Shown: positions 17,324-26,927 of the stretch, in pieces | Layout: every line of letters starts with the position of its first letter | Numbering within the stretch: position 1 is the first letter of the stretch | Source: Desulfosediminicola flagellatus | Lineage (GTDB): Bacteria; Desulfobacterota; Desulfobulbia; Desulfobulbales; Desulfocapsaceae | Length of the DNA stretch: 64,000 nt | NCBI RefSeq assembly: GCF_005116655.2 | Contig: NZ_CP050698.1 | Location: 1,070,001-1,134,000, forward strand | Reading direction: 5' to 3' | The notes under the pieces: model-generated | Told to the model about the DNA's origin: nothing | What the model saw: the letters and a program-made list of their open reading frames with translations, nothing else | Databases searched by the model: none | Program-made: the position numbers and the translations under genes

Positions 17324-19777
17324 TTAGGGTTGTATCAGTTCTGCAGCATCCTGCAGGCTGTAAATTGCATCATCAATACCATATTTACCGTCATTACTGT
17401 GATCTCTGATCATTTCCAAGCCAAATGGATTTTCTCCTATAAGAATACGTAGGTTTAAGATGGAATCAGCTAACCGTTTTTGAGTCACAATTTCTTCGAA
17501 ATCTATATCAATTATTACCGGGCTATCAGAAACCGTACGTGTACTATACCAGGATAAGTCTGCGGGTGTTACTGCGCCATTACCGTCATCATCAAGACGG
17601 GCAACTATAAAGACTTCACCGGCATTGAAGGGTATTCCAGAGATAGAGAATGACTGAGATGTTTCGTCTATGTAGGTACTTCCTATTTCATTGTATGGTG
17701 TGGGAGGGAAATAGTAGGCACCAACAAAGATCTTATGCCCGTCAATGAAAGCACTTGCAGGAATAATAACATTGCCGCTGATCGTTGTAGTGTTGATCCG
17801 TGTACTTGCTTCCAATTGATCACATTGTCCGTTTGCTTCAATATGGATACCATCTATAGAACCCATGGCCTGTGTTACATCGGATAACGGAATACGCATT
17901 TCTATGAATTTTTCACCTGCGGCTGCATGGTCGAATTGATATTCATTGATAATTCTATAATTGGGATCTCTAAATTTTACCCACCATGTCATTCCATTAT
18001 CGTCGGTTCCTGCAGAAACTCGGTAGGAATACCATTCTTCCCATGGGTAGCGAAGGTGTATTTCAGCCATCTTATCAGAAGGTTGGGCAGAGATAAGGTC
18101 TTGGAATGTGATGGCAAAATACATATACTGTTCGTCCATTGCCATAAATACATGTGCAAGATCTTCTCCACAATAACTTGCATTATCTCCAAGCTGATCT
18201 GTAAGTATTGGTGTGTCAGGAAGCCAATCTTGGAAATTCCCATCAATCAGTTTGGTTGCGATCAGAGGATTGCGTAAAGAAGTAGGTTTTGAAAGATCAA
18301 ACTTCCATGACAAATCCTGACTGGTAGTCGCTTTTGGGAAAATTCCATTGAGGACAGGTGAAGTTTCATCAGTAGGCGGGAATGTTCCGTAGAGTGGATT
18401 ATTATCATCGGAAAAATTCGGTAGTACAGCTGCAAGGTTGAGAGGCGTCTGGCTGTTTGTGCCGAAGATTTGATTCAGATTTATAACATTAAAAAGATCT
18501 TCACCCAGATATTGAGAATGATAGCCTGTGAAGGTATGGTCCAGCTGAGTTAGGCACTCAGGAGAAGTTACCATGGTGCCGGTTATATCATTTGAACTAT
18601 CGACAGATCCGTTAAATGCAACAGTGCAGGAGGAACCGATATGAGAAATTGTAAAGGATACTTCATTGTTGATGAGTGAAAAGAGATCTATTACTGGATA
18701 GTCTTCAAAGAAATTACCACTATATACTACTTTGTTAGTTATTTCGCCCTGGCCGTTATAGTAGATCGACATATCAATGTCATAACCACCTTCAGTAGAG
18801 CTAAGAGAGAACCAATCTTCTATTTCTGAGTAATCGGCAACCCTGTTTTCAGCAATTGAGTTTTGAACTTCCTGAAGGTATGCCAGCATTTCTCCAGCGC
18901 CATCGAGCGCGTCTTGTGAATCAAATGAGAATACGTGTGTGTCGCGATAGTCCGATACTTCATACTGTGATTTTACGAAGGCAAAAGCTTCTGCGAAGGA
19001 GTTGATAGCATTATTTAAAGTCTCCCAGGTAACAGCAAGATGATTTGCACCATCTTCTGTTCTCAGCGACAGGGCATTATCATACTTATCCAAAAGGTCT
19101 CTTTGAACTTGGAGGACGCCTGCGCTACCGAGCACAAGAAGTTCCCGAATATCGACAGAGTCTATGTCATACGCAACAATGAACTCGAAAATTGTCTTAA
19201 AGTTGAGCAGCATTGCTTTAACAATGAGGACATCGTAATAATCAAGTGATACGGGGGCGCCATTGAGTTCGACAGCAGTTAATACAGTTGAAAAAGTAGG
19301 AGCGATCGTATCTAAATTATCAATAGCTCCTGTAAATTCTTCGATAAACGGACCTGCAAGAAAGTCATGGAATTCCTCACCGCTTGGAAAAGTAGAAGGG
19401 GGAGTATATTGGTCATTCAGACTCTCCGGCAATTCCATGGGAAAGTAATCTAGGCTGTCCTGTTCTGTTCGGACGAGGCCAAAGGTTTCGTAAAGGTCTC
19501 GTATTGTTTCCAAGGATGCATTGTTGCCATTATCGAGGCTAAAAGCCACTATGCGGGTAATAGCATAAAATAGGTTTGCTTCCTGATTATCAGGATCAGT
19601 TGCTAAGACAGTTTTGAATTCATCGTTTGCAGAGATGATCCCTGAGTAGGTTGGCATTCCATTGTTAAATAGTAACTGACGCCCTTCTGTGACGCCTGCA
19701 TTTACTATTGAAGTAAAACTGATAAAGCAACAGGTCATTACTATGAGTGTTGCAAAAAAAATGAGTTTACGTTGCAT
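17324..19777 (-). CDS. Large secreted protein with CBM9/DOMON-like and Ca-loop segments
   Basis: This 817-aa exported protein of unknown function has a signal peptide at residues 1-27 (ending IVNAG). Residues 28-330 are helical, TPR-like (EFKTVLATDPDNQEANLFYA). Near 510-690 is a beta-rich region resembling CBM9/DOMON domains (IDGNFQDWLPDTPIL, DLAHVFMAMDEQYMYFAITF). Near the C-terminus are Asp-rich calcium-type loops, DDDGNGAVTPADL and DHSNDGKYGIDDA, the latter dockerin-like. It may bind a carbohydrate or haem outside the cell. GGGGAAGGGA precedes ATG. The LptC-like gene lies just upstream on the same strand. Confidence 0.7.
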   Translation of the reverse strand: MQRKLIFFATLIVMTCCFISFTSIVNAGVTEGRQLLFNNGMPTYSGIISANDEFKTVLATDPDNQEANLFYAITRIVAFSLDNGNNASLETIRDLYETFGLVRTEQDSLDYFPMELPESLNDQYTPPSTFPSGEEFHDFLAGPFIEEFTGAIDNLDTIAPTFSTVLTAVELNGAPVSLDYYDVLIVKAMLLNFKTIFEFIVAYDIDSVDIRELLVLGSAGVLQVQRDLLDKYDNALSLRTEDGANHLAVTWETLNNAINSFAEAFAFVKSQYEVSDYRDTHVFSFDSQDALDGAGEMLAYLQEVQNSIAENRVADYSEIEDWFSLSSTEGGYDIDMSIYYNGQGEITNKVVYSGNFFEDYPVIDLFSLINNEVSFTISHIGSSCTVAFNGSVDSSNDITGTMVTSPECLTQLDHTFTGYHSQYLGEDLFNVINLNQIFGTNSQTPLNLAAVLPNFSDDNNPLYGTFPPTDETSPVLNGIFPKATTSQDLSWKFDLSKPTSLRNPLIATKLIDGNFQDWLPDTPILTDQLGDNASYCGEDLAHVFMAMDEQYMYFAITFQDLISAQPSDKMAEIHLRYPWEEWYSYRVSAGTDDNGMTWWVKFRDPNYRIINEYQFDHAAAGEKFIEMRIPLSDVTQAMGSIDGIHIEANGQCDQLEASTRINTTTISGNVIIPASAFIDGHKIFVGAYYFPPTPYNEIGSTYIDETSQSFSISGIPFNAGEVFIVARLDDDGNGAVTPADLSWYSTRTVSDSPVIIDIDFEEIVTQKRLADSILNLRILIGENPFGLEMIRDHSNDGKYGIDDAIYSLQDAAELIQP

Positions 19778-19803
19778 GTAGTCCCTTCCCCCTTTCTAGT
19801 TAT

Positions 19804-20502
19804 TTAAATAGATGTATCGTTTGGTAGTAAAGCATCTTTGAGGTGCATATCTGGTAGGTAATAGTTTGCTGCTGTATGAACTTTAAGACCGTTGAGTTCA
19901 TGTTGTCCTGAAACATGAAGTAACGATTCCTCTACATTGAAATACAGTTCTTGAGACAACAGGCGGTGTGTTTTGGAAATAAACTGAACCGTATCCCGAA
20001 AAACAATTATATCTTTCTCTATTGTGAAAGTGGCATTCTCAGCGGTTATAGAGGCAAAAAGCGATTCATCGTTGTAGAGATCCAATTTTACAGGAACTGC
20101 AATAATCGATGTCAATCTGTTTGCTGGTAGGCTCAACAATGCTTTTTCCATTGGAATGGAAGCAAACGTAATACCTTTCTCGCTCTGTATACTCGAACCA
20201 AAGAGTTGTATAGTAGCGTTCCGGAATATTCCTTCATTGAGTAACGCAAAACTTAAAAATCCAATTTTCTTTTTTTGTATACGGAAACTATCAGCGGAGA
20301 TGCGTGACTGTAGTGTGCTGTTTGCAAATGTTTGAATACCAAACCCATTGATTTCGAATTTTTTTCGAAGAATTTGCAGTTCTTCTTTGCTCAGGTTGTT
20401 CTGTAGCTTTGATTCTCTGGGAGTATTTGCCAAAATGGTGCAAAACAGTACTATGCAGAAAATGAAATATAGAGGAAATCCTGGCAAACGAAATGTTGAC
20501 AT
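19804..20502 (-). CDS. LptC-like membrane-anchored protein
   Basis: This 232-aa protein has one N-terminal hydrophobic helix (residues 9-28, FPLYFIFCIVLFCTILA) and a beta-rich periplasmic remainder. Segments such as SRISADSFRIQKKKIGFLSFALLNEG and the repeating hydrophobic strands recall LptC/YrbK-type domains of LPS export; this is fold-level resemblance only. The start is uncertain: ATG 20502 is used, with TTG 20565 in frame. It lies 27 bases upstream of the large secreted-protein gene and is probably co-transcribed, so it might help localise that protein. Confidence 0.5.
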   Translation of the reverse strand: MSTFRLPGFPLYFIFCIVLFCTILANTPRESKLQNNLSKEELQILRKKFEINGFGIQTFANSTLQSRISADSFRIQKKKIGFLSFALLNEGIFRNATIQLFGSSIQSEKGITFASIPMEKALLSLPANRLTSIIAVPVKLDLYNDESLFASITAENATFTIEKDIIVFRDTVQFISKTHRLLSQELYFNVEESLLHVSGQHELNGLKVHTAANYYLPDMHLKDALLPNDTSI

Positions 20503-21173
20503 TGTTGGGTATGAAATTGGTATTTCTATCAAGCTGGAAAGAAGAGGGGGGCTTCTTTTTACCAAATAGTATGATAGATGATAGAAGTAATAACGGGGTG
20601 GATTAGCTCTTGATTTTATTAATTATAGGGTGAAAAAGCAATAGGTTTAATGCTTTTATAGAATATACTATTGGAGAGTATGTTCTCTGAAAAAAAAGTT
20701 ATCTGATATTACACCCTACAGCTAATTAGAATTGTAGCTACCAGTGTTCAGGGGAATATCTATGAGCAATAATCTGTGTCGGTGGATCTAATGTTGTCGT
20801 ATTTTTCTTTAACAAACGTAAATGAATAGCTGGAAATACATTGCATTGGATTCAAGTATGAAATTTTCAATAAAGTAAACCTTATTCGCTGGATAAGTGT
20901 TTACACGTAATATTCTTTATCTTGAGATAAAGTACCGTGTGTATCTCCGCTGAGCGCAAGATTATTTTTGTATCCCCATTCCTTGAGGTCTGACAGAATA
21001 AAGGAGGATCATGAACTGCATTAACGTTTCAGGCACGCGATGTGCGAAGGGGGCAGGTATTCTTATTGAGACGAAATATAGAGAATCTGTTAAAAGATGA
21101 CGTTGATAAACAACTACGATCTGATGGAAGAGATTGATGGACCAGCATCAGTTCTTAAGAATGAATGTGCCTG
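20503..21173. other. Intergenic region without recognised gene
   Basis: AT-rich sequence between two minus-strand genes. An 18-bp palindrome (CTTTATCT-TG-AGATAAAG) lies at 20915-20932 and may be an operator. A 64-codon plus-strand frame from 21097 mostly overlaps the kinase C-terminus and is treated as chance. Confidence 0.4.
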
Positions 21174-23909
21174 CTATTTTGAAAGAACTTTATCTAATGC
21201 AGCAAGCATTTCATTGATCGAAACTGGTTTTTCCAGGTATTCACTCATTCCCATGGAGAGAGCTTTCATCCTGTTAATTTTGTCGCTGTAACCTGTACAG
21301 AGAATGACTTTAGTACTGGGACTTAATGCTGTGATTTCCTGGGCAAGTTCAACGCCTGTCAGGTTTGGCATTGTCATGTCTGTGATTACTACTGCATAGT
21401 GTTCCTCCATTTTTTTGATTTGGTCTAAAGCCTTTTGGCTGTCAGAAAAGGAGTGTACTCTATATCCGTAGTTTGTGAGATAGCTTGTTGTGAGGTTGAT
21501 AAGGTCAGGCTCATCGTCCACAAGTAGAATTAACTCTCCGTTTTTCGACCCGGAGTGTACAGGCTGTTGGTTGGCTGTATTTTCAGTTTCTTCCTCGGTG
21601 TTGTCAAATTTTGGCAGATAAACATTGACTGTCGTTCCTTGTGCTTTTTCGCTCTCTACTACAATATGCCCACCGTGACTTTTTATTATGCCATGAACAA
21701 CAGCAAGTCCTAATCCCGTTCCTGATTCAGGACCTTTTGTAGTAAAATAGGGATCAAAAATCCTCTCCAATAGCTCCTTGGACATCCCTTTACCGCAATC
21801 AGTAACGGTTAAATGGAGGTAAGGCCCCATAGGGAAATCTGAAAATTTTCCGTCAGAAGGATATACTTTATCATCTATCTCCTGCAGGCGTACCCTGAGT
21901 ATGCCATTATTTCCCTGCATGGCTTGATAGCCATTAGTACACAGGTTCATAATAACCTGATGCATCTGCGTTGGATCAGCTAATATTTTTCCTCTGGAGT
22001 ATATCTCGTGTTTGATATCTATAGTGCTTGGCAGGGTAGATTTTAATAATGTGAGACTCTCCTGCACAATATCGGCTAAGACCACTGGTTTTCTGTCCTG
22101 CTCGTTTTTTCTGCTGAAAGTCAGAATCTGACGGACCAGTTGTTTTGCTCTTTCTGCTCCTTTCAGAGTACCATCCAGGAGTTTTTTCACTCCTGGAGTA
22201 ACATCGGGCTGATGTTGTGCCAGCTCGGTGTACCCTATGATTGAGCTGAGAATATTGTTGAAATCATGAGCAATGCCACCGGCAAGTGTCCCTATCGATT
22301 CCATCTTTTGTGATTGCTTGAGTTTGTTTTCAAGCTCTACTCTTTCCTGAGCGGCTATAATATCGTTGGTTATATCACGGGAAATACCAAGGAGGAATAT
22401 TGGCTTGTTATTGTCATCGAGGATCGGAATTTTTTTTGTGTGAAGATGTCTTTGGCCAGAAGATGTACGTATTGGTTCTGATGGAATTTCAAAAAACTTT
22501 TTACTCGTGAGTACCTTTCTGTCAATGGACGTGAAGAAGTCAGCTTCCTGCTTGGTAAAAAAATCATAATCAGTTTTGCCGATAACATTGTCAGTGGGTT
22601 CGTTAAAAAAAGCTTCGCTCGCTTTGTTGAGGCTGACAAAGGTTAAATTTTCTGCTTCTTTTACGAAGACCATGTCGGGGAGATTATCAAGGACAGAATT
22701 TAAAAAATTTCTACTGGATTTCAAATCCTCTTCAGCTTTTTTTCGGCGTACTATACTTATCAGAAGAAAAGATATGAGTGTACAGAGTATGAGGAAGGTG
22801 AGAAACGCAGAGATGATAACATCTTTAAATTCTTCATAGATCGATAATGGTTTGTTAACAATAATAGAATCATGGGGGAGGCGGGATTCTGGGATATTTA
22901 GACGAACCAGTTCGCGGTGGTCAAATGTAGGAATGTTTTCACCGGTCACATAGTGTTTTGCATCGCTAATTGATCTGCCTTCGAGAAGTTGTGAGGCTAG
23001 TTCAGCAGCGCTCCCTCCCTGAGTTTTTCCACTGGTTGTTACTCCGCCGAGTATTCCGTCGTGCATGTACACATCTTCCATGCTGATAATCGCGTATTCA
23101 CCAAGAGCTCTCAACCGCTTGAGGGTGGTGCTAATGGATAGCACCTGGTCGTGATTATCATGAAACCCTCCTATGGTTGTAAGAACAAGAACTGTATTGG
23201 ATGTTGCCCTTATCAGATTCTCAACCTGATTCAGGTTTCTGTGTGCGACAAAGCTCAGATCATATTGAGGGAAATCTAATGCTGCGGCGGCCAGAATCTG
23301 GCGGTAAATGACTTCGTATGTCTGTGAGTTGTCGCCAATAAAGGTGACATTTTCAATTCCTGGAAATAGCTTTTTAACAAGCTGGAGATTCGCTGTAATA
23401 TCTTTTTCTTCAAAAACCCCGTAGATATCATCTGATGAATGTTGCGTGATAAAGGAGGTGTCATTTACTCCACAGAATACAACAGGGACAGTGGGAAATA
23501 TTCTACTTCTGTGGTTTGTGATGAATTCTAAAGCATTATCATCGGTTACAAAAACGATATCTGGTCGAAGTCCCGCATATTTAGTTTCCAGGTACTTTGC
23601 AAAAAACTCCTGATATTCGGTCGAAAATTGAACGCGTTTGGTATCAAGGTACTCTGTCGAAAACGTTATGTCGCTTTCAGGATTGAGGGTTTGTAGTGTT
23701 TCAACTATCCCGTTATTTTCACGTTTAGTCCAGGGGTACTCCTGATGATAGGAGTGGAGGATAAAGGCATTAGTTTCTGCAGCTTTAGCGAAATTTTGTG
23801 GACATAAAAGCACGGTGAACAGTACCAAGATATAGAGGACATGTGTTTTGAGCATAAACAGAAACTTTGTGAATAATAAATGTGGAATGAACTTCAGACT
23901 ACACTTCAT
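21174..23909 (-). CDS. Hybrid histidine kinase fused to a periplasmic binding domain
   Basis: This protein is about 911 aa. After a signal or anchor segment, residues 45-340 form an ABC-substrate-binding-like sensor (ILHSYHQEYPWTKRENNGI, VFVTDDNALEF, FCGVNDTSF). A membrane helix follows (FLTFLILCTLISFLLISIV), then a PAS domain (about 405-520), HisKA (GGIAHDFNNILSS, His near 546), HATPase (NLCTNGYQAM, DCGKGMS, GTGLGLAVVHG) and a receiver (ILLVDDEPD, acceptor VVITDMTMP). The start is uncertain: ATG 23909, or ATG 23855 giving a cleaner signal peptide. Homologous sensor domains occur twice in the protein at 29234-31144. Confidence 0.87.
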   Translation of the reverse strand: MKCSLKFIPHLLFTKFLFMLKTHVLYILVLFTVLLCPQNFAKAAETNAFILHSYHQEYPWTKRENNGIVETLQTLNPESDITFSTEYLDTKRVQFSTEYQEFFAKYLETKYAGLRPDIVFVTDDNALEFITNHRSRIFPTVPVVFCGVNDTSFITQHSSDDIYGVFEEKDITANLQLVKKLFPGIENVTFIGDNSQTYEVIYRQILAAAALDFPQYDLSFVAHRNLNQVENLIRATSNTVLVLTTIGGFHDNHDQVLSISTTLKRLRALGEYAIISMEDVYMHDGILGGVTTSGKTQGGSAAELASQLLEGRSISDAKHYVTGENIPTFDHRELVRLNIPESRLPHDSIIVNKPLSIYEEFKDVIISAFLTFLILCTLISFLLISIVRRKKAEEDLKSSRNFLNSVLDNLPDMVFVKEAENLTFVSLNKASEAFFNEPTDNVIGKTDYDFFTKQEADFFTSIDRKVLTSKKFFEIPSEPIRTSSGQRHLHTKKIPILDDNNKPIFLLGISRDITNDIIAAQERVELENKLKQSQKMESIGTLAGGIAHDFNNILSSIIGYTELAQHQPDVTPGVKKLLDGTLKGAERAKQLVRQILTFSRKNEQDRKPVVLADIVQESLTLLKSTLPSTIDIKHEIYSRGKILADPTQMHQVIMNLCTNGYQAMQGNNGILRVRLQEIDDKVYPSDGKFSDFPMGPYLHLTVTDCGKGMSKELLERIFDPYFTTKGPESGTGLGLAVVHGIIKSHGGHIVVESEKAQGTTVNVYLPKFDNTEEETENTANQQPVHSGSKNGELILLVDDEPDLINLTTSYLTNYGYRVHSFSDSQKALDQIKKMEEHYAVVITDMTMPNLTGVELAQEITALSPSTKVILCTGYSDKINRMKALSMGMSEYLEKPVSINEMLAALDKVLSK

Positions 23910-24339
23910 TTCCTGATTGTAGTTGTAAAAACTACGTCTTACTAAAACTATCAATTTCTCAACTATTGTTCAAGTTGACGGAGGGAGGTGTTGCGGTATT
24001 AATAGGTCATGACGTGTTATCAGTCAATCAAAACACGACATAGGTTCGATAACAGAGTGTTATCCGCATTCGTTTCAGGGGAGATGGTCTGAGGATATTT
24101 TGTGAGACGCCGGGGCGACACCCATTAACCGGGTACGGTCAAAGAATACTACTCCTCTTACGGAAAACTCCTTTTTGATTGTGTATTCCTGTTTTATATA
24201 CCACTATCGTTGGTAGTGGTCACTTGGAAGTGGCGTGTATTTCATTTCGAATTAGCCTAACCTGCCTGAGTTCTTATGAAATTGTAAATTGCAAAAGTCA
24301 ACAGAAGATTAGTCCCCCTCTCTGTCCTTCACTACGAAG
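23910..24339. other. Intergenic region without recognised gene
   Basis: Between the binding-domain kinase and the CBS-ACT gene. A hairpin ACCACTA/TAGTGGT at 24200-24220 (7-bp stem, 7-base loop) may end transcripts of the CBS-ACT gene, but it lacks a T-run. No promoter consensus was recognised. Confidence 0.35.
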
Positions 24340-24993
24340 TCATCTTGGGGTACCGGATATAACACTATTGATTTTACAACCAGTCTTCCAAAGTGCATCG
24401 ACCAGAGGTTCAATATTCTGCCCGGTGATTCGCAAAATTATAGCTCTGCTCTGAGTGCTGTAGTTGTTGCACAGAGCGATATTCTCTATCTCGATATCAT
24501 GTGTTTTGCAGATATCTATAATGCTGTAAAACGTATCTTTTCCCTGATCGGCAATAAGTTCTATTCTTGTACTATTCTCGTTCCCACCGAGAATCTCTGC
24601 AAAAGCTTTGAAGATATCTGATTCTGTTATGATGCCAATGAGGCGGTCTTCTTCAACAACCGGGATTCCGCCGATTTTGTGCTTCTGCATGGTCATGGCG
24701 ACTTTCTCAAGAGTATCTGCAGGGGTTGCCTTTATGACCGTTTTGGTCATAAACGATTCGATTTTTGCCTGCCTTGCCAATGCCCTGGTAGTTTCATCAA
24801 GGGTTACGTCTACTATTGAGGGCAGACCATTCTTTACATCTTCCCTGGTAATTATTCCGAGGATTTTCATTTCCTGATCGACGACAGGAAGTCGTCTGAT
24901 TCTGTTGCTGGTCATCAAATCATCTGCCTCTGCAAGAGTCTGGTCTGGTAAAACTGTTATAACCCCGCTGTGCATCCAGAGCTTTACAAACAT
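24340..24993 (-). CDS. CBS-pair plus ACT-like regulatory protein (AcuB-like)
   Basis: This 217-aa cytoplasmic protein has two CBS motifs in residues 5-60 and 75-135 (MTSNRIRRLPVVDQEMKILG and MQKHKIGGIPVVEEDRLIG). An ACT-like domain follows (about 140-212, STRIELIADQGKDTFYSIID). CBS pairs usually bind adenosyl ligands such as AMP, ATP or SAM. Its ATG shares one base with the stop of the FapA-type gene (TAATG), indicating translational coupling. The target it regulates is unknown. Confidence 0.85.
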   Translation of the reverse strand: MFVKLWMHSGVITVLPDQTLAEADDLMTSNRIRRLPVVDQEMKILGIITREDVKNGLPSIVDVTLDETTRALARQAKIESFMTKTVIKATPADTLEKVAMTMQKHKIGGIPVVEEDRLIGIITESDIFKAFAEILGGNENSTRIELIADQGKDTFYSIIDICKTHDIEIENIALCNNYSTQSRAIILRITGQNIEPLVDALWKTGCKINSVISGTPR

Positions 24994-26642
24994 TATCTCT
25001 CCTTCTCGGTAAACGGACGTATTATGATTTTTCCAGTTGGCCGATCTATATAGAACCTGATGGCAGAAGCATCTTCTTCAAGAGTTGTTTTCGCGTTTCC
25101 TATACGTAACCGGGTTCCTGCAGCAATTTTTCCATACACTGTAATTGTTGCACTGCTATGCATGAAAGCAGCGTCATGGCGGGAATAGTTCGGGCTGCCC
25201 TCTATCAGATTGAATTTCCTGAGGTTCTTCCTGAGCTTGTTCAGGTGACTTCGCTTTTCCTGATAGTCATCTGAACCAGCATATTCCTCCCCGTGTATAG
25301 CGAGAAGTGAAACGAGTTCGTTTTCTAATGTAACAATTTCTTTTTTGAATTTTCTTCGCTGTTCAAGACGACCTGGGTTTATACCTGCAGCAATGGAGGC
25401 TGGAGCAGCATTGCCGGACCCTATGTCACGTCCGATAAAATCGGAGCCGCAGGAAAAGTATCCTCCAATGATTTTGACATCAGGTTTGCAGAGAATTTTC
25501 TTTTGGGAACTGACTGTTGCATAATAGGCACCTTTTCTAATTACCACCGTTCCACCGGCGGTGAGTTTTCCCCTCTCAATAAATGCGATTTCTATATCAC
25601 CTTCGGTTGAAAGCACTGCATTTTCACCAATTATCCCTCCGGTCAATTTTGTGTTTCCAATGCATCTGATTGTTGCACTCTCTACATTACCTCCAATCAG
25701 GAGGTCACCCCTGCATCGAACAATGAACCCGGGCTTAACATTGCCACGTATTTCAAGACCATCTTTTGATTCGATATTGCCGACGGAGAAATCAACATCA
25801 CCATTAATGGTCTGCTTCGCACTCACTTTTACATCGGTTTCATTGACAATGGAGAGCACCCCCGAACGACTTGCAACCACCTGACCACTTTCTTCCCGAT
25901 ATTCGACATCACCGGCCACCTTGACAGTAATATCTTTTCCAGGTGTCTGAGGAATGAGCTGCCTGAAAATGTTAACTCCGGGAGTGCCTTCGGTCAGAGG
26001 TACCTTGGTGGCAATGATTTCGTCTTTTTCTATACCTATGAAAATTTTTCTTTCCCGCCAGTCCATTGATCCATCCTGGAGTATCTTGCCGGGCAGAGGT
26101 CCAATTTCCACTTCAAAGCGGAGGAAAGCATCATTGCCGTTAATAGGTAGCATTCCCCTTGCAACCGGCACATTCTTGCTTGGCCGACTCTTCAAGAGAA
26201 CGGTTTGAAGGGTTTCGGCTAAAAGTGCCTCATCTATGCCGTAGCAAATATTCTGTTCTTCTATATAGCCTCTAAGTTCGTCAAGAGTCAGTGCACTCTG
26301 GCTCTGAACCGGTGGGTAGAGGTTCATCAAAGCCAACATGTTGTCTTTAGAAAGAGTGATTAGTGGGTTGAGGCTAGCCTCTATGATTATACGGCCGTTA
26401 TCTATCCGGGTGGTAACTTCCGGATAACCAGCAAGGAGCGCTGTAAGTTTTTGATTATCATCGGACAGGCAGCAGTTTTCACCGGCGACGAGAATTGCAG
26501 TATCAGGTGATGTCTCAGGTGACAGGGAAATTATCACCTGGTTCTGCTTTACACGTTCATGGATGACCAATTCCCCAGAGACATCGTCAGCCTCAGTGAT
26601 AATGGTCTGAGAGGTAAAGTGAGTGGTGTATGTCGTATCCAT
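24993..26642 (-). CDS. FapA/DUF342 family protein
   Basis: This 549-aa cytoplasmic protein of the FapA (DUF342) family matches in two places. The N-terminal half has IDEALLAETLQTVL, NGNDAFLRFEVE and EGTPGVNIFRQLIP. A long right-handed beta-helix-like half has regularly spaced Gly-rich turns (NGDVDFSVGNIESKDGLEIRGNV, GGIIGENAVLSTEGDIEIAFI), followed by a coiled coil (about 415-465). FapA proteins were named for flagellar assembly and are found near signalling genes; no flagellar gene is in this window. It is coupled to the CBS-ACT gene. Confidence 0.85.
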   Translation of the reverse strand: MDTTYTTHFTSQTIITEADDVSGELVIHERVKQNQVIISLSPETSPDTAILVAGENCCLSDDNQKLTALLAGYPEVTTRIDNGRIIIEASLNPLITLSKDNMLALMNLYPPVQSQSALTLDELRGYIEEQNICYGIDEALLAETLQTVLLKSRPSKNVPVARGMLPINGNDAFLRFEVEIGPLPGKILQDGSMDWRERKIFIGIEKDEIIATKVPLTEGTPGVNIFRQLIPQTPGKDITVKVAGDVEYREESGQVVASRSGVLSIVNETDVKVSAKQTINGDVDFSVGNIESKDGLEIRGNVKPGFIVRCRGDLLIGGNVESATIRCIGNTKLTGGIIGENAVLSTEGDIEIAFIERGKLTAGGTVVIRKGAYYATVSSQKKILCKPDVKIIGGYFSCGSDFIGRDIGSGNAAPASIAAGINPGRLEQRRKFKKEIVTLENELVSLLAIHGEEYAGSDDYQEKRSHLNKLRKNLRKFNLIEGSPNYSRHDAAFMHSSATITVYGKIAAGTRLRIGNAKTTLEEDASAIRFYIDRPTGKIIIRPFTEKER

Positions 26643-26927
26643 AGAGACTTTTCAATGAATTCAGCTAGCAGATGATCTCTCAGTCTGTTTGCCGGAATGG
26701 TATAGAACCGACTGCAAAAATTATTGGGAATATTCATGCTATTATCAACTATAGCATACTCCCTCAAGTTGACTTCTGTAAGAGACCGTCTGGAAGCAAC
26801 GGTTACATTACTTTCCTGAGTGGTCGCCGGATATTGAACGTCCCGACTGTAAAGGGAAGCCTTAACAACTGAATCCTGATGAAAGTGATACAGTGAAGGA
26901 GGCACGTACAATTAAAAGGGGCTCGCT

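Noticed and set aside
26549-26911. 120-codon frame across the start of the FapA-type gene
   Set aside because: Largely overlaps the real FapA reading frame in another phase; no motif.
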